DNA from: Streptococcus mitis
GTDB taxonomy: Bacteria; Bacillota; Bacilli; Lactobacillales; Streptococcaceae
Assembly (NCBI RefSeq): GCF_023109105.1
Contig: NZ_JALDTZ010000006.1
Span: 1-64,000, forward strand
DNA length: 64,000 nt
Direction: 5' to 3'
Each line of letters opens with the position of its first letter. Within the stretch, counting starts at the first letter, position 1. The notes under the pieces are model-generated. The model was given only the letters and a program-made list of their open reading frames with translations, did not search any database and was not told the origin of the DNA. The translations under genes and the position numbers were made by a program. Shown here piece after piece: positions 9,509 to 19,814 of this stretch.

Positions 9509-9763
9509 TTAATAATTTCTCTCACCAAACAAGCCTTCTGGCAAGTCATGGAAGCCCTTGCCTGCCTTGAAGTTTTCAAACTTACCAAGCAAGAACTGAT
9601 AAGCATCCAAGCGACTTTCGTAGCGAATCATGGCATCTTTGGCACGCTCGTCTTGGTCTTCTTCGTAGACCTTTTGACTTTCCTTGTGCGCCATGTCGTT
9701 AATCATAATCTGGGTATTGACCCAAGCTTCAAATTCCTTCATAAATTCTTGTTCGTAACTCAT
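9509..9763 (-). CDS. DUF1912 family protein
   Basis: 84-residue acidic, helical cytoplasmic protein (MSYEQEFMKEFEAWVNTQI...). It resembles the short streptococcal DUF1912 family, of unknown function. It follows the DUF438 gene by only nine bases with a clean AAGGAG ribosome site, so it is the last gene of a three-gene unit with DUF1858 and DUF438. No motif suggests an activity. Confidence 0.7.
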   Translation of the reverse strand: MSYEQEFMKEFEAWVNTQIMINDMAHKESQKVYEEDQDERAKDAMIRYESRLDAYQFLLGKFENFKAGKGFHDLPEGLFGERNY

Positions 9764-9772
9764 TTTTTCTCC

Positions 9773-11107
9773 TTATTCTAATCCACGGAAATAGTCCGTG
9801 TCAATCTCTCGGTAGGGCTGGATATCCTGAACATACTCCAACACTCCTTGGAATTCTCCATCTTCATCGTGTACTGCGGCATAGGTGATGTGGACAAACT
9901 TGCCTCGCGACTCAGACTTGAACCACATTTCATACTTGTCCTTGACTCCCTCACGAAGACCCTTCATGATAGTCTTGACCTTGTCCAAGTACTTAGGTGG
10001 ATGGCAAAGTTCAACATTGCGCCCGACTTGAGATGGTGTCCGTTTGAAAATCATCTCATCAGCTGGCGTATTGTCATTGTAGTACTGAAAAATATCGTCT
10101 TTATTGACAAAGGTAATCTCCATAGGGAGGTGATTGAGGATGAGATTGGCCTGCTCGACTGAGAGATAGCCATTGCCAAAAGCCTGTTGACTATGGCGGT
10201 CCAGTACTGCTTCCTTTTCCTTAGGGGTAAAGGTAATGGTGAACTGGCCTTCGGGGGTATCGATAACTTGCTGAACTTGACCTTCTGCCGTATCTAGTTG
10301 CACGGGCTCCTCTGCAATCTTTTCCTCAACAAAACTCTGACGTTCTGGCACCCATTTCTCAGAAGGACGGATGATGGCATAGCCATAGGCATCGCTCTCC
10401 TCTGCAATCTGAAGCCAATCATCCTGGGTGAAAGACTCGAGGAGAATCATGAGAAGGATGGACTCTTCCTTGAAAATCATACTTTCAAACTCTGTCGCAA
10501 AGGCTTCAAAAGCTTCTTTTACACTGCTAATCGACACTTCTGGTAGTGACTTGGCTGTCGCTAGAGCTGTTTGAAAGAGTTCCCTAATCTGGTCATCCAC
10601 TCCCCACATAACTTTGGGAGGTGAATCGTGTCCATAGCGCTCCATGATAGGAAAAAAGAGTTCTTCCTTACGCTGGTAGTGAATATCAAATTGACCCACA
10701 AGTCCCATCTGACGAACCAAGCCCTTGCGCATCTCTGCCAGCATTTCTTCATCTTCCATAGACTCATAGGTATCTAACAATCTCCGAATGCGAATCAAGG
10801 CCGCACGGAGGGCTAGATTTTCTTCCTTAAAGACACGAACTGGGTGACCTGGGTGCTCGGTATCTGCAACTTCGACACCTTTAATAGCATTTTTAAAAAG
10901 ATTAGCATGAACATCGCAGAGTTCCATGACATCTTCAAAGGTGACACCTGAGTCTGAGTTCATCAGCTCATGCTCCATGAGGGAAATCTCGATGGCTGAA
11001 ACACCTGTGAAGGTCGCATCAAAGCGCTCTTGAACCGATTCAGGAGAGGCGCCATTGTGCAATTCTAACAAAATATCCCGTAGGACATGAATCCGTTCAT
11101 CTGCCAT
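9773..11107 (-). CDS. DUF438 / hemerythrin-like / PAS protein
   Basis: 444 residues with three parts: an N-terminal DUF438 helical domain (1-~70), a hemerythrin-like HHE bundle (~85-240; HYQRKEELFFPIMERYGHDSPPKVMW visible) and a C-terminal PAS domain (~305-430; LPMEITFVNKDDIFQYYNDN...). The family is thought to sense oxygen, NO or redox state through di-iron or haem chemistry. One usual iron ligand position reads VDDQIR where related proteins tend to have His, so iron binding may be altered. Its start overlaps the stop of the DUF1858 gene (TAATG). Confidence 0.8.
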   Translation of the reverse strand: MADERIHVLRDILLELHNGASPESVQERFDATFTGVSAIEISLMEHELMNSDSGVTFEDVMELCDVHANLFKNAIKGVEVADTEHPGHPVRVFKEENLALRAALIRIRRLLDTYESMEDEEMLAEMRKGLVRQMGLVGQFDIHYQRKEELFFPIMERYGHDSPPKVMWGVDDQIRELFQTALATAKSLPEVSISSVKEAFEAFATEFESMIFKEESILLMILLESFTQDDWLQIAEESDAYGYAIIRPSEKWVPERQSFVEEKIAEEPVQLDTAEGQVQQVIDTPEGQFTITFTPKEKEAVLDRHSQQAFGNGYLSVEQANLILNHLPMEITFVNKDDIFQYYNDNTPADEMIFKRTPSQVGRNVELCHPPKYLDKVKTIMKGLREGVKDKYEMWFKSESRGKFVHITYAAVHDEDGEFQGVLEYVQDIQPYREIDTDYFRGLE

Positions 11108-11340
11108 TAGTCTAATCCAATCACTTCGTAGCCATTTGCTTCCAGCGTGCGGACAATCTTGTCCATAGGAGTTCCTTCAAGCTTAGAACCCTGTTTGAGT
11201 GATACTTTACGCCCGACGGTGTTGCGCATCAAGGGATTGGCAAGAGGTTTAAACCCCAACTCCACTAGAATTTCCAAGACTTCTGGATGCTTATCCACCA
11301 CTTCTGCAACAGGAATTGACACATCGATGATATTGTCCAT
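11107..11340 (-). CDS. DUF1858 protein
   Basis: 77-residue DUF1858 domain (IDVSIPVAEVVDKHPEVLEILVELGFKPLANP...), similar to the N-terminal part of ScdA/RIC iron-sulfur repair proteins. The domain is usually found beside or fused to hemerythrin or DUF438 proteins, as here. The start at 11340 follows a GGAGGT site; the ATG four codons earlier overlaps that site and is rejected. It probably acts with the DUF438/HHE protein. Confidence 0.8.
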   Translation of the reverse strand: MDNIIDVSIPVAEVVDKHPEVLEILVELGFKPLANPLMRNTVGRKVSLKQGSKLEGTPMDKIVRTLEANGYEVIGLD

Positions 11341-11411
11341 GACGACCTCCATTGAATGTTCTAAAATGATTTTACTGCTTATATTATACCATAAGGAGGA
11401 CTAGCAAATAC

Positions 11412-11434
11412 CAAAAAAGAGGGCAACCCCTCTT
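11412..11434 (-). terminator. rbfA terminator
   Basis: GAGGG/CCCTC stem with a GTTG loop and a six-T tail on the minus strand, three bases after rbfA. Confidence 0.88.
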
Positions 11435-11436
11435 CT

Positions 11437-11787
11437 TTAGTTCTTATCCAGATTGCGTAGCATCTCGTCAATCTTGTTTCCATATTCGATGGATTCGTCT
11501 TTGACGAAGGTCAAATCTGGGATTTTGTACAATTTCAAATTACGACCAAGTTCACGTTTGATGGTACCAGTTGCTTTTTCAAGCCCGATTTGGGCTTTTT
11601 GATTATCCGAAGCAAGGTTACTCAAAATGGTATAGTAAACCTTGGCAACAGACAAGTCACCTAGCATCTGAACATCTGTGATGGTCACGCCTTGGACACG
11701 CGGATCACGGACTTTCTTTTGCAAAATCTCATTGACTTCGCGCTTAATTTCCATGCCCACACGATCCGTACGGAAATGATTTGCCAT
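11437..11787 (-). CDS. rbfA: Ribosome-binding factor A
   Basis: 116-residue KH-fold factor that matures the 30S subunit and the 5' end of 16S rRNA, important in cold adaptation. [31 protein letters not shown] and the [20 protein letters not shown] strand are typical. The start at 11787 has an AAAGGA site; an upstream GTG/ATG extension would add nine unrelated residues. It lies just after infB in the nusA-infB-rbfA gene order common to Firmicutes. Confidence 0.96.
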   Translation of the reverse strand: MANHFRTDRVGMEIKREVNEILQKKVRDPRVQGVTITDVQMLGDLSVAKVYYTILSNLASDNQKAQIGLEKATGTIKRELGRNLKLYKIPDLTFVKDESIEYGNKIDEMLRNLDKN

Positions 11788-11813
11788 GATATTCCTTTCT
11801 CTAATTTGAACCA

Positions 11814-11838
11814 AAAGCTAGGCCAGCAGACCTAGCTA
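11814..11838 (-). terminator. Hairpin between infB and rbfA
   Basis: AGCTAGG/CCTAGCT stem with an 8-nt loop and a short TTT on the minus strand, ~115 bases after infB. It is likely a partial terminator that sets the rbfA level. The 11840-11954 spacer shows nothing else. Confidence 0.5.
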
Positions 11839-11954
11839 TTTTCTAATAGTATAGAGGAACTAGAGCCATTTGAATCTAGGAAACAAGCCTTTGATAGAAC
11901 TGAAGTTCATCAAGGCGCTGTTGACAACGAGTCAAATGAGCTATCGTTTCTCTA

Positions 11955-14756
11955 TTATCGTTTGATTTCTTCCATGACGTAAGCCTCAATCACATCATCA
12001 GTCTTGATATCATTGTAGCCATCGATCATCAATCCACCTTCGCGACCGTTTGTAACTTCTTTGACGTCGTCTTTGTAGTGTTTCAAGCTTGCAAGTTCGC
12101 CGTCATAGATAACGACACCGTCACGGATAACACGGACTTTAGAGTCACGGGTAACCTTACCGTTGATAACCATGAATCCACCGATAGTTCCCACTTTAGA
12201 GACTTTAAAGGTTTCACGGATAATCGCTTCACCGATAATTTTTTCTTCGAATTCTGGATCAAGCATACCCTTCATGGCTTCTTCCATCTCTTCGATAACC
12301 TTGTAGATAATGCTGTGAAGACGGATTTCTACATCGTCTGCTTCTGCTTGTTGACGAGCTTGTGGTGTAGGGCGTACGTTGAAACCAACGATAAAGGCAT
12401 TTGAAGCTTCGGCAAGTGTCACGTCTGATTCGTTGATGGCACCGACCGCTGAGTGGACGATGGTAACTTTAACACCTTCCACATCGATTTTTTGAAGTGA
12501 GGCAGAAAGGGCTTCAACAGAACCTTGTACGTCGGCCTTGATGATAACGTTAACTGATTTGAGTTCACCAGCTTTAAGCGTATCAAATAGGTTTTCAAGG
12601 CTGACACGTTGGGTAGCTTGACGTTGTTTCATAAGGGCACGTTTGGCACGTTCTTCACCTGCTGCACGCGCAGATTTTTCATCTTCATAAACGGCAAAGT
12701 GGTCACCCGCCATCGGTGCTTCGTTCAAACCTGTGATTGACACTGGGGTTGATGGGCCTGCTACCTTCACACGACGTCCAAGGTCATTAGTCATAGCACG
12801 GACACGACCGAAGGTATTTCCAACAACGATTGGGTCTTGGACATTCAAGGTACCTTGTTGAACAAGAAGGGTTGCAACCGCACCTTTTCCTTTATCCAAG
12901 CGCGCTTCGATAACTGTACCGATAGCACGAACTGTTGGGTCTGCCTTGAGTTCTTGGATTTCAGCCACAAGAAGGACTGTTTCCAGCAATTCTTCGATAT
13001 TTTGGTTGAATTTAGCCGAGATTTCAACAAATTCAGAATCTCCACCCCAGGCGGTTGACATAACCCCATGCTCTGCCAATTCACCAATAACGCGTTCTGG
13101 GTTGGCACCTGGTTTATCAATCTTGTTGATGGCTACGATGATTGGAACGTTGGCTGCTTTTGAGTGGTTGATGGCTTCAATTGTCTGAGGCATAACCCCG
13201 TCATCTGCCGCTACGACCAAGATAGTAATATCGGTAACAGAAGCACCACGCGCACGCATTGATGTAAAGGCCGCGTGTCCTGGTGTATCAAGGAAGGTAA
13301 TCTTCTTGCCATTTTCAACGATTTGGTAGGCACCAATATGCTGGGTGATACCACCTGCTTCTCCTGTAGCGACACGAGAATTACGTAGGGTATCCAAAAG
13401 GGTTGTTTTACCATGGTCAACGTGTCCCATGATAGTTACAACTGGTGGACGTTCAACTAACTTGTCTTCATTCAGATATCCATCTTCTACGAAGAAACGT
13501 TCAATGTCCGCATTATCCACTTCAACCTTTTGTTTGGCTTCGATACCATAATCCACCATGAGGAGTTCGATTGTTTCCCCATCCAAGGATTGGTTTTGTG
13601 TGGCCATGACACCCATCATGAAAAGTTTCTTAACGATTTCAGCTGGTTCACGTTTGATACGTTTTGCGATTTCCGCAACAGTCATACCATCTGTATATTC
13701 AAATTCTGTTGGCAATTCATGGAATTTACGCTCTGTAACAGGTTTTGGAGCCTGATTACGGTTGTTCTTGTTATTGCCTTTTTTGTTCTTTTTGTTGTTA
13801 TTCCAATTACTATTTTTTTGATTTCTCACTTGATTTTGACTACTTCGATTCTTTTGTTGTTTTCTAGGACCATCTTCTTCGTGATCGTAATCGTCACGAT
13901 TTTTGTCTGGTCGAGCTTGTTTTTTACGACGTGTATCCACTGCAGCTTCTTTTTGCACAGGAGCTGTTTCAACCACTGCTTGAACTTGCTGTGCTTGTTG
14001 CGCTTGTTCAGCTAATTTAGCAGCTTCTTCAAAGATTTCCTCTGGTTCCTTGCGTTTGTTAGCTTGTGCCAAGGCTTCTTTAGCAGCCTGATACTGCTTG
14101 AAGCGTTCCTCACTTGAACGAGCGTACTCTGCATTTTGCTCTGCTTTTAGGGCTGCTGCACGGGCTTTAAAGTCAATACGTGGAGCCGCTTGATTTGGAC
14201 GTTTGTCCTCTTGTTGACGGCGATCGTTTCCTCGATTTTGCTGACCTTGCTGTTTCTTAGCTTGGTCATTAAAGCGACGATTGTCGCGGTTGCCTTGACC
14301 TTGTTTTCCACCATTACGGCCATCGTTTTTCTGACGGTTTCCGTTTTGTTGTTGATCACGGTTATTGCCCTTATTTTGCTTGCGTCGTTCTGCCTGCTCT
14401 TTAGCACGGGCTTCACGCTCAGCCTTGAAATTACGGCTTTGCGGTTTAGCTACTACTTTTTCTGTTTTAGGAGCAACTGGCTCAGCTGGTTTTGCCTCTT
14501 CCTTAGGCACAGCTGGTTTTGCTGGCTCAGATTTCTCGGCTTTCTTTTCTGCACTTGCTTTTGGTACTGCAGGTTTTGCTTCTGCTTTCGGAGCAGCTGC
14601 AGACTTAAAGCTGGCAGCGATTTTTGCAGCGACAGCTTCTTCCACACTTGATGAGTGGCTTTTCACATCCAAGCCCAACTCTTTTGCACGCGCTACAACT
14701 TCTTTACTTTCTTTTCCAAGTTCTTTTGCGATTTCGTACAATCTTTTCTTAGACAA
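11955..14756 (-). CDS. infB: Translation initiation factor IF-2
   Basis: 933-residue GTPase that places fMet-tRNA on the 30S subunit. It has two IF2 N-terminal modules, a long low-complexity linker rich in Ala/Lys/Gln/Asn/Arg (~60-340), then the G domain ([20 protein letters not shown]), domain II and the C-terminal fMet-tRNA-binding domain. I read a TTG start with GGAGGA seven bases upstream; the ATG in between is out of frame. It belongs to the rimP-nusA-ylxR-ylxQ-infB operon. Confidence 0.97.
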   Translation of the reverse strand: MSKKRLYEIAKELGKESKEVVARAKELGLDVKSHSSSVEEAVAAKIAASFKSAAAPKAEAKPAVPKASAEKKAEKSEPAKPAVPKEEAKPAEPVAPKTEKVVAKPQSRNFKAEREARAKEQAERRKQNKGNNRDQQQNGNRQKNDGRNGGKQGQGNRDNRRFNDQAKKQQGQQNRGNDRRQQEDKRPNQAAPRIDFKARAAALKAEQNAEYARSSEERFKQYQAAKEALAQANKRKEPEEIFEEAAKLAEQAQQAQQVQAVVETAPVQKEAAVDTRRKKQARPDKNRDDYDHEEDGPRKQQKNRSSQNQVRNQKNSNWNNNKKNKKGNNKNNRNQAPKPVTERKFHELPTEFEYTDGMTVAEIAKRIKREPAEIVKKLFMMGVMATQNQSLDGETIELLMVDYGIEAKQKVEVDNADIERFFVEDGYLNEDKLVERPPVVTIMGHVDHGKTTLLDTLRNSRVATGEAGGITQHIGAYQIVENGKKITFLDTPGHAAFTSMRARGASVTDITILVVAADDGVMPQTIEAINHSKAANVPIIVAINKIDKPGANPERVIGELAEHGVMSTAWGGDSEFVEISAKFNQNIEELLETVLLVAEIQELKADPTVRAIGTVIEARLDKGKGAVATLLVQQGTLNVQDPIVVGNTFGRVRAMTNDLGRRVKVAGPSTPVSITGLNEAPMAGDHFAVYEDEKSARAAGEERAKRALMKQRQATQRVSLENLFDTLKAGELKSVNVIIKADVQGSVEALSASLQKIDVEGVKVTIVHSAVGAINESDVTLAEASNAFIVGFNVRPTPQARQQAEADDVEIRLHSIIYKVIEEMEEAMKGMLDPEFEEKIIGEAIIRETFKVSKVGTIGGFMVINGKVTRDSKVRVIRDGVVIYDGELASLKHYKDDVKEVTNGREGGLMIDGYNDIKTDDVIEAYVMEEIKR

Positions 14757-14772
14757 ATCATGTCCTCCTCTT

Positions 14773-15072
14773 CTATTCCATAAGAGACCTCATTTTCTTT
14801 GTAAATCCAGCATCTGTTACAGCCAAAACCTTTCTTGATTTTCCGACTGCTATGCTTAATTCCAGTGTTGAAAACACGGTTACAATTTCTACTTGATAAT
14901 ACTGACTTTTATCTTGAATCTTCTTGGTCAAATTGGGGCCAGCATCATGGGCTAGAAAGACTAACTTGGCCTTGCCATCTTGAATGGCTTTGACCACTAA
15001 TTCTTCACCCGATATAATCCGCCCTGCTCGCTGAGCGAGTCCCAAGAGATTGCTTATCTTTTGCTTATTCAA
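14773..15072 (-). CDS. ylxQ: YlxQ, L7Ae-family RNA-binding protein
   Basis: 99-residue L7Ae/L30e-fold protein ([42 protein letters not shown]) expected to bind kink-turn RNA. It starts at TTG, overlapping the end of ylxR by eight bases. Always found between nusA/ylxR and infB; its ribosomal role is not well defined. Confidence 0.88.
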   Translation of the reverse strand: MNKQKISNLLGLAQRAGRIISGEELVVKAIQDGKAKLVFLAHDAGPNLTKKIQDKSQYYQVEIVTVFSTLELSIAVGKSRKVLAVTDAGFTKKMRSLME

Positions 15073-15358
15073 GTCCTAACTCTCTTCTTTTCACTTTGTG
15101 ATCCACATAAGCGATCAACTCATCATAAAAGCTTTCTTCAACTTCCATATTAAAGCTGCGGTTAAAGACTTTCTTCTTTTTGGCCTCTAGGGCTTCTGCA
15201 TTGTCTAGCTTGATATAAGCGCCACGGCCATTGGCCTTGCCTGTCGGATCAATAAAGACTTGTCCTTCCTTGTTTTTGACAATGCGGAGCAAATCACGCT
15301 TATCAATCACTTCGTTAGATACAACAGACTTGCGCAAAGGGATTTTTCTTGTTTTCAT
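15065..15358 (-). CDS. ylxR: YlxR (DUF448) RNA-binding protein
   Basis: 97 residues with the YlxR fold (PLRKSVVSNEVIDKRDLLRIVKNKEGQVFIDPTGKANGRGAYI). In related bacteria YlxR is nucleoid-associated or binds RNase P RNA. The start at 15358 lies six bases after a GAGGAGGG site; the ATG six codons upstream overlaps that site. It sits between nusA and ylxQ. Confidence 0.9.
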   Translation of the reverse strand: MKTRKIPLRKSVVSNEVIDKRDLLRIVKNKEGQVFIDPTGKANGRGAYIKLDNAEALEAKKKKVFNRSFNMEVEESFYDELIAYVDHKVKRRELGLE

Positions 15359-15379
15359 CTTTCCCTCCTCTAGCAACTT

Positions 15380-16516
15380 TTATTCTTCGATAGTATCGTT
15401 TTCTGCTTCCAACTCTACTGAAGCAGCTTCTTCCATGGCTTCAAATTCGCTAGCAGACTTGATATCAATACGGTAACCAGTCAAGTGAGCTGCCAAACGA
15501 ACGTTTTGCCCACGACGACCGATGGCAAGAGAAAGCTTGTTATCAGGTACAACAACCAAGGCACGTTTGCTGTCGTTTTCGTCAAAGATAACTTGGTCAA
15601 CCTCAGCAGGAGCGATGGCATTGTAGATAAATTCAGCTGGATCTGCTACCCACTCGATAACATCGATATTTTCTTCGATTGGCACCATACGGTCGCTCTT
15701 TGCATCATAGCGAGCGGGGTGGAATTTACTAGTAATCTTCTTGATATTAGCACCACCGCGTCCAACAATTGTACCGATAGCATCCACGTTTGGATTATGA
15801 CTGCGAACGGCAACCTTAGTACGGTCACCTGCTTCACGAGCCACGCTCATGATTTCAACAGTTCCATCATAAACTTCTGGAATTTCTTGTTCCATCAAAC
15901 GTTTGATCATTTCTGGATGGCTACGGCTAACAAAGACGTTGACACCACGAGGGTTGTCTTCAACCTTGTAGACATAAACTTCAATACGATCATGAGAAGC
16001 AAAGACTTCTCCAGGGATTTGGTCTTGTTTTGACAATTGGGCTTCGATGCTACCAAGGTTGACATAGATAAAGCGGTTGTCAAAGCGTTCTACTGTACCA
16101 GACATGATTTCTTGCTCATGCTCTTTGTAAGTATTGTAAGTGATGGCACGTGTTTGCTTGCGCATTTTTTCCATGATGGTTTGTTTGGCAGATTGGGCTG
16201 CTACACGACCAAACTCAGCAGGTGCTTCTTCAAACTTGATTTTATCACCAAGTTCATAGGCTGAATTGATGGCAAGAGCATCTTTCAAGCTGATTTCTAA
16301 ACGGCTATCAAATACTTCATCAACCACTTCACGGACAGTATAAACTGTAAAATCACCTGTTTTTTCGTTAAAGTCAATAGCTACGCTATCAGATTGACCA
16401 TAGCGTCTGCGATAAGCGGAACGAAGCGATTCTACGACTGCGTCGATGATGTCTTCTTTTTTGATTCCCTTGTCTTCTTCCAAAATGCGGAAGGCCTCTA
16501 GCATTTCTTTACTCAT
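15380..16516 (-). CDS. nusA: Transcription factor NusA
   Basis: 378-residue elongation, pausing and antitermination factor. It has an N-terminal RNAP-binding domain (1-~125), S1 domain (ETISGTV-like region around 135-200) and two KH domains (IGTIVGRGGANIKKI and LSLAIGRRGQNVRLAA motifs). As in other Firmicutes it lacks the C-terminal acidic repeats of E. coli NusA. It follows rimP in one operon. Confidence 0.97.
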   Translation of the reverse strand: MSKEMLEAFRILEEDKGIKKEDIIDAVVESLRSAYRRRYGQSDSVAIDFNEKTGDFTVYTVREVVDEVFDSRLEISLKDALAINSAYELGDKIKFEEAPAEFGRVAAQSAKQTIMEKMRKQTRAITYNTYKEHEQEIMSGTVERFDNRFIYVNLGSIEAQLSKQDQIPGEVFASHDRIEVYVYKVEDNPRGVNVFVSRSHPEMIKRLMEQEIPEVYDGTVEIMSVAREAGDRTKVAVRSHNPNVDAIGTIVGRGGANIKKITSKFHPARYDAKSDRMVPIEENIDVIEWVADPAEFIYNAIAPAEVDQVIFDENDSKRALVVVPDNKLSLAIGRRGQNVRLAAHLTGYRIDIKSASEFEAMEEAASVELEAENDTIEE

Positions 16517-16559
16517 GTTTTCTTCACTTTTGAATCCTCAAAAGCTATCCTTTCTTTTT

Positions 16560-17039
16560 CTATAATTTAACTGCTAAACGTGCTTTTGATACTAAACTGT
16601 ATGGAATTTGGACGGTTTTCTTACGTGTCTTGTCCATATATTCCATGGTCAACTCATCCTCTTCGAAGGCCAACAAGGTTCCTTCAAAGACCTTTTGCTT
16701 ATCGATGGCTTGGTAGAGCCCGACATGGATGTATTTCCCAACCGCCCCAGCAACAGCATCCTTGGTTTTCAAAGGACGCTCCAAGCCTGGACTGGTGATT
16801 TCTAGGAAATATTGTTCTGGGAAGGGATCTGGCTTGATAGTGTCTAGGACAGGGCTGATAATTTCTGTCAAGTCTGCCGTGTCATTCAAGGTAATTCCTT
16901 CAGGTTTATCTACAAAAATACTGAGAATCATGTCACTGCCAATCTTTCCATACTCGATATCCACGAGTTCGAAAGGTGCTTGGATGACAGGTTCTACAAC
17001 TTCTCTGACTAATTCTACGATTGTTGCGATTATATCCAC
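16560..17039 (-). CDS. rimP: Ribosome maturation factor RimP
   Basis: 159-residue 30S assembly factor ([20 protein letters not shown]..., [12 protein letters not shown]). I use a GTG start at 17039, read as [11 protein letters not shown], overlapping the GAGGAGGT ribosome site. This gives 159 residues; a longer ATG start at 17138 would add 33 non-conserved residues that cross the leader hairpin. It is the first gene of the nusA-infB operon. Confidence 0.92.
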   Translation of the reverse strand: MDIIATIVELVREVVEPVIQAPFELVDIEYGKIGSDMILSIFVDKPEGITLNDTADLTEIISPVLDTIKPDPFPEQYFLEITSPGLERPLKTKDAVAGAVGKYIHVGLYQAIDKQKVFEGTLLAFEEDELTMEYMDKTRKKTVQIPYSLVSKARLAVKL

Positions 17040-17099
17040 CTCCTCATAAGCAAGAGGCGAAGATATTTCCCCGCCTCTCTTTCTCATATTCTTACTATT

Positions 17100-17128
17100 A
17101 GTATAGCACGTTTGCCAACTTATGTAAA
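17100..17128 (-). promoter_or_regulatory. rimP-nusA-infB operon promoter
   Basis: Minus-strand -35 TTTACA (17123-17128), 17-bp spacer, -10 TATACT (17100-17105). The leader then carries an AGAGGCG/CGCCTCT hairpin (17054-17080) just before the rimP ribosome site, which could tune translation. Confidence 0.7.
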
Positions 17129-17165
17129 GCAAAAGCACTTATACAGCCTGATTTCAGGCTATTTC

Positions 17166-17801
17166 TTAAAATTCTGCCTCAACTCGGTAGATAACTTGCC
17201 CCTTATTGGAAAATTTTTGCTCGTATTCTGTCATGACATTGCCTTCAAAATCACTGGCATGTAAGTCTAACCAGACACCATTGAGCTTCATGCCATACTG
17301 AGAAAAGCTCACTAGGCTGTACTCAAACAAGCCACGGTTATCCGTCTTGAAATGAATTTCTCCATTTTCAGGCAAGATACGCTTGAAGGTATCCAAGAAG
17401 GTCTTGTAGGTCAAACGACGCTTTTCATGGCGTTTTTTTGGCCATGGATCTGAAAAGTTCAGATACAAGCGATCAATCTCACCATCTTCAAAATAGTCAG
17501 TCAAGTCAGAACCATCTACCCACAAGAGCTTGATGTTAGGCACTCCAACTTCAAGCACCTTGTCCAAAGCGTAGCTCAAAACAGACTTTTGAATATCAAT
17601 CCCGATATAGTTGATGTCAGGATTTTGTTTGGCCATACCTGAAACAAAGGCACCCTTTCCACTTCCAACTTCTACATGAATGGGATTGTCGTTTCCGAAC
17701 AAGTTCCGCCATTTCCCCTTGGCTTCCAAGGGATTGAGGACCACATACTGGGGATTTGCCTCTAGTAATTCTGTCGCCCCTTTACGATTTCTAACTCTCA
17801 T
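17166..17801 (-). CDS. trmB: tRNA (guanine-N7)-methyltransferase
   Basis: 211 residues. Makes m7G46 in tRNA with SAM. Seen: [27 protein letters not shown] (SAM motif I), [16 protein letters not shown] (signature) and a full C-terminus. It overlaps the ccrZ stop in ATGA, so the two are translationally coupled. Confidence 0.96.
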   Translation of the reverse strand: MRVRNRKGATELLEANPQYVVLNPLEAKGKWRNLFGNDNPIHVEVGSGKGAFVSGMAKQNPDINYIGIDIQKSVLSYALDKVLEVGVPNIKLLWVDGSDLTDYFEDGEIDRLYLNFSDPWPKKRHEKRRLTYKTFLDTFKRILPENGEIHFKTDNRGLFEYSLVSFSQYGMKLNGVWLDLHASDFEGNVMTEYEQKFSNKGQVIYRVEAEF

Positions 17802-18592
17802 CTTCTCTTTCCATACTTGTCTCGGAAGTGACGCAGGCCATGAATCTCCCGATTAACATTTTCTAAATCTTGGTTCATATAATACTTGGAAATCTGGCTC
17901 AAGTAAGACAATTGACCGTACCAATACAATTTATTTAATACCGTTTGATTGTACTTGTAACCGTAGTAGGTCAACCATTCCTTCCACTGATGTTCTGGAA
18001 TATAATGGCAGAGCATGTGAGCCACGTCAAACATGCGGTCGGTCAAGCGAACCGAATCCCAATCTACCAAATAAATCAAGCCACTATCTGTCTCAATCCA
18101 ATTACTATGTCGTACATCTCCATGGACAATGGTCGCATAGTCCTCTCTAAATCCTGGAATAGTCTGACGTAAATCAGCCATCACTTCACTGATAAAATGA
18201 TTTTTACGCAAAGCATCTGGAGCCGTTTCTTGCCAAGACTGCAGTAAATCTACAGGTGTTTCCATGGCATAGCCCAAGCGACTCAACTGTGTCATCAAAG
18301 GACGTGAGCGATGAAGACGGGTTAAAATATTGACGATTTGCTTACGATTCATATCATAGGGGGTCAATATCTTGCCTGTCAACCATTCTTGAGCACACAT
18401 ATCACGCCCATCTGCCAAACGGCGACTCCATAATAATTGTGGAGCAATTTGTTCTCTAGCTAGACCAGGTAGGATTGGAGAGGTGTTCATTTTTACAAAG
18501 ATTCGCTTCCCATCAGGATAGCTACCCATATAAGCCTTGCCACTTTTCCCAGGTATGGGAGTCAGTGTTAGCTCATTATCACCCAAATCCAT
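17798..18592 (-). CDS. ccrZ: CcrZ, phosphotransferase-fold cell-cycle regulator
   Basis: 264-residue protein of the choline/aminoglycoside kinase fold. The catalytic loop [11 protein letters not shown] and the metal motif LVDWDS are intact. In S. pneumoniae the gene upstream of trmB is ccrZ, which links FtsZ to control of DNA replication through DnaA; the coupling with trmB and the sequence type fit that assignment. The natural substrate may be a ribose-like sugar. The older label is YtmP-like phosphotransferase. Confidence 0.85.
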   Translation of the reverse strand: MDLGDNELTLTPIPGKSGKAYMGSYPDGKRIFVKMNTSPILPGLAREQIAPQLLWSRRLADGRDMCAQEWLTGKILTPYDMNRKQIVNILTRLHRSRPLMTQLSRLGYAMETPVDLLQSWQETAPDALRKNHFISEVMADLRQTIPGFREDYATIVHGDVRHSNWIETDSGLIYLVDWDSVRLTDRMFDVAHMLCHYIPEHQWKEWLTYYGYKYNQTVLNKLYWYGQLSYLSQISKYYMNQDLENVNREIHGLRHFRDKYGKRR

Positions 18593-18754
18593 TTCTTTCC
18601 TCCGTATAAAGTTTCCTTACTATTCTACTAGTTTTTGGCCTATTCGTCAACCGGTCCACACCCGATTCTCAAAGAAAAGCATCTGGATTAGCTCGGGCTA
18701 TCATTATAGCTTGAAAAAGGCAAGCACCGTCTTCTGCCCACCTTTTCATAATGT

Positions 18755-19366
18755 TTATAAATAAGCTAATAGTGGCAAACTGTTGTAAAACATATGGACT
18801 AGAGTAGAAACCCATAGGTTTTGACTCTTTTTATAAGCAAAACCCAACAACAAGCCCCCAAGTAGATAAAAAATAAACGAAGACACATTAGAAGGTCCAT
18901 GCATGAAAGAAAAGAGAGAGGAAGTCAGTACAAGCCCTAACCAAGAATTTTCAAATATAGCCCCCTGAAGAAGTCCTCTGAAAATGAGTTCCTCCTGGAT
19001 GGGGCCAAAAACTGAGGAAGTCAAAATCAAAGACAGGGAAATTCCTCTGCTGACTTCCGTCAAGTGTTGAACCCCTGCGCCAGAAGAAATAGCGAAGAAA
19101 TGAATATAAACCAGCGTTTCAAGCACACTTAGAAGAAAGATTGCAATGAAAAGTAAAAGTTGTTTCCTGCTTAACATCCCAAAAGAAATCATTTCAAACT
19201 TTCTAGCATAAGCAACACTCAGCGAGGTTACTAGAAGACTTACAATAATCAATGCAGTTTCATTTTGAAAAAAATCCCCATGGTTAATCGTATAAGGAAC
19301 TGTAATGACGATTATTAGTACTAAAAATCCAAAACAAAAGGCATGAAATTTATCAAAAAACTCCAT
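18755..19366 (-). CDS. pncP: CPBP intramembrane protease, PncP-like (copy 1)
   Basis: 203-residue membrane protein with about six predicted helices and the CPBP/CAAX protease motifs: EELIFRGLLQG (Glu125, Glu126, Arg130), FSFMHG and a C-terminal LVHMFYNSLPLL. Such proteins close the blp bacteriocin-immunity region of pneumococcus and give immunity or process membrane peptides. The ribosome site is GAGGAGG. It is a tandem paralogue of the gene at 19815-20426; their last ~40 residues are almost identical. It is last in the minus-strand immunity operon. Confidence 0.82.
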   Translation of the reverse strand: MEFFDKFHAFCFGFLVLIIVITVPYTINHGDFFQNETALIIVSLLVTSLSVAYARKFEMISFGMLSRKQLLLFIAIFLLSVLETLVYIHFFAISSGAGVQHLTEVSRGISLSLILTSSVFGPIQEELIFRGLLQGAIFENSWLGLVLTSSLFSFMHGPSNVSSFIFYLLGGLLLGFAYKKSQNLWVSTLVHMFYNSLPLLAYL

Positions 19367-19393
19367 AAAACAATCCTCCTCAACAAACAGACT

Positions 19394-19806
19394 TCCCTAT
19401 AAGTCATCCTTTAACTCTAGCCTTTCCAAAACAAACCATTTTATACTCTTCGAAAATCTCTTCAAACCACGTCAACATCGCCTTACCGTAGGTATGGTTA
19501 CTGACTTCGTCAGTTCTATCCACAACCTCAAAACACTGTTTTGAGCAACCTGCGGCTAGTTTCCTAGTTTGCTCTTTGATTTTCATTGAGTATTAGCATC
19601 CAAAATCCGACAACATAACCAGCTCCTAAGAAGATAGCCATAAAAGATAGCATAGGATTTAGGAAAGAAAAGACCACAAAGATACAAAGGTTTGCACAAA
19701 AACATTAAAAGCAATGGTGTCAGAAGCCAAGACTAGAATATAGGGTGTCAACCAGTCTATGGTTTTGGAATCTGATAATTTACAAATCCTCTTATCAAGA
19801 ACTTTT
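19394..19806 (-). pseudogene. blpZ pseudogene split by a BOX element
   Basis: Minus-strand copy of the blpZ gene at 20457-20705. It is similar along almost its whole length (19594-19780 and 19394-19442) but broken three ways. The start region has diverged. One base is lost around 19688, which brings an early stop. A BOX element (19443-19593) sits inside the C-terminal codons. It lies between two pncP copies, so a blpZ-pncP unit was duplicated and one blpZ decayed. Confidence 0.85.
19443..19593 (+). repeat. BOX element (boxA-boxB-boxC)
   Basis: About 151 bp, from ATACTCTTCGAAAATC to TTTTCATTGAGTAT, containing a variant of the BOXA1R primer complement and a boxB hairpin block (ACTGACTTCGTCAGT). 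It lies inside the blpZ pseudogene. Comparison with intact blpZ shows the insertion site, with an apparent TA/TTA duplication. Confidence 0.92.
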
Positions 19807-19814
19807 CATGATGT

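Noticed and set aside
12078-14838. Long plus-strand frames opposite infB, up to ~160 codons
   Set aside because: Low-complexity shadows of the Ala/Lys/Gln-rich IF-2 linker.
19404-19586. Minus-strand frame of about 60 codons
   Set aside because: It is read through the BOX element and the blpZ remnant; it is not a gene.
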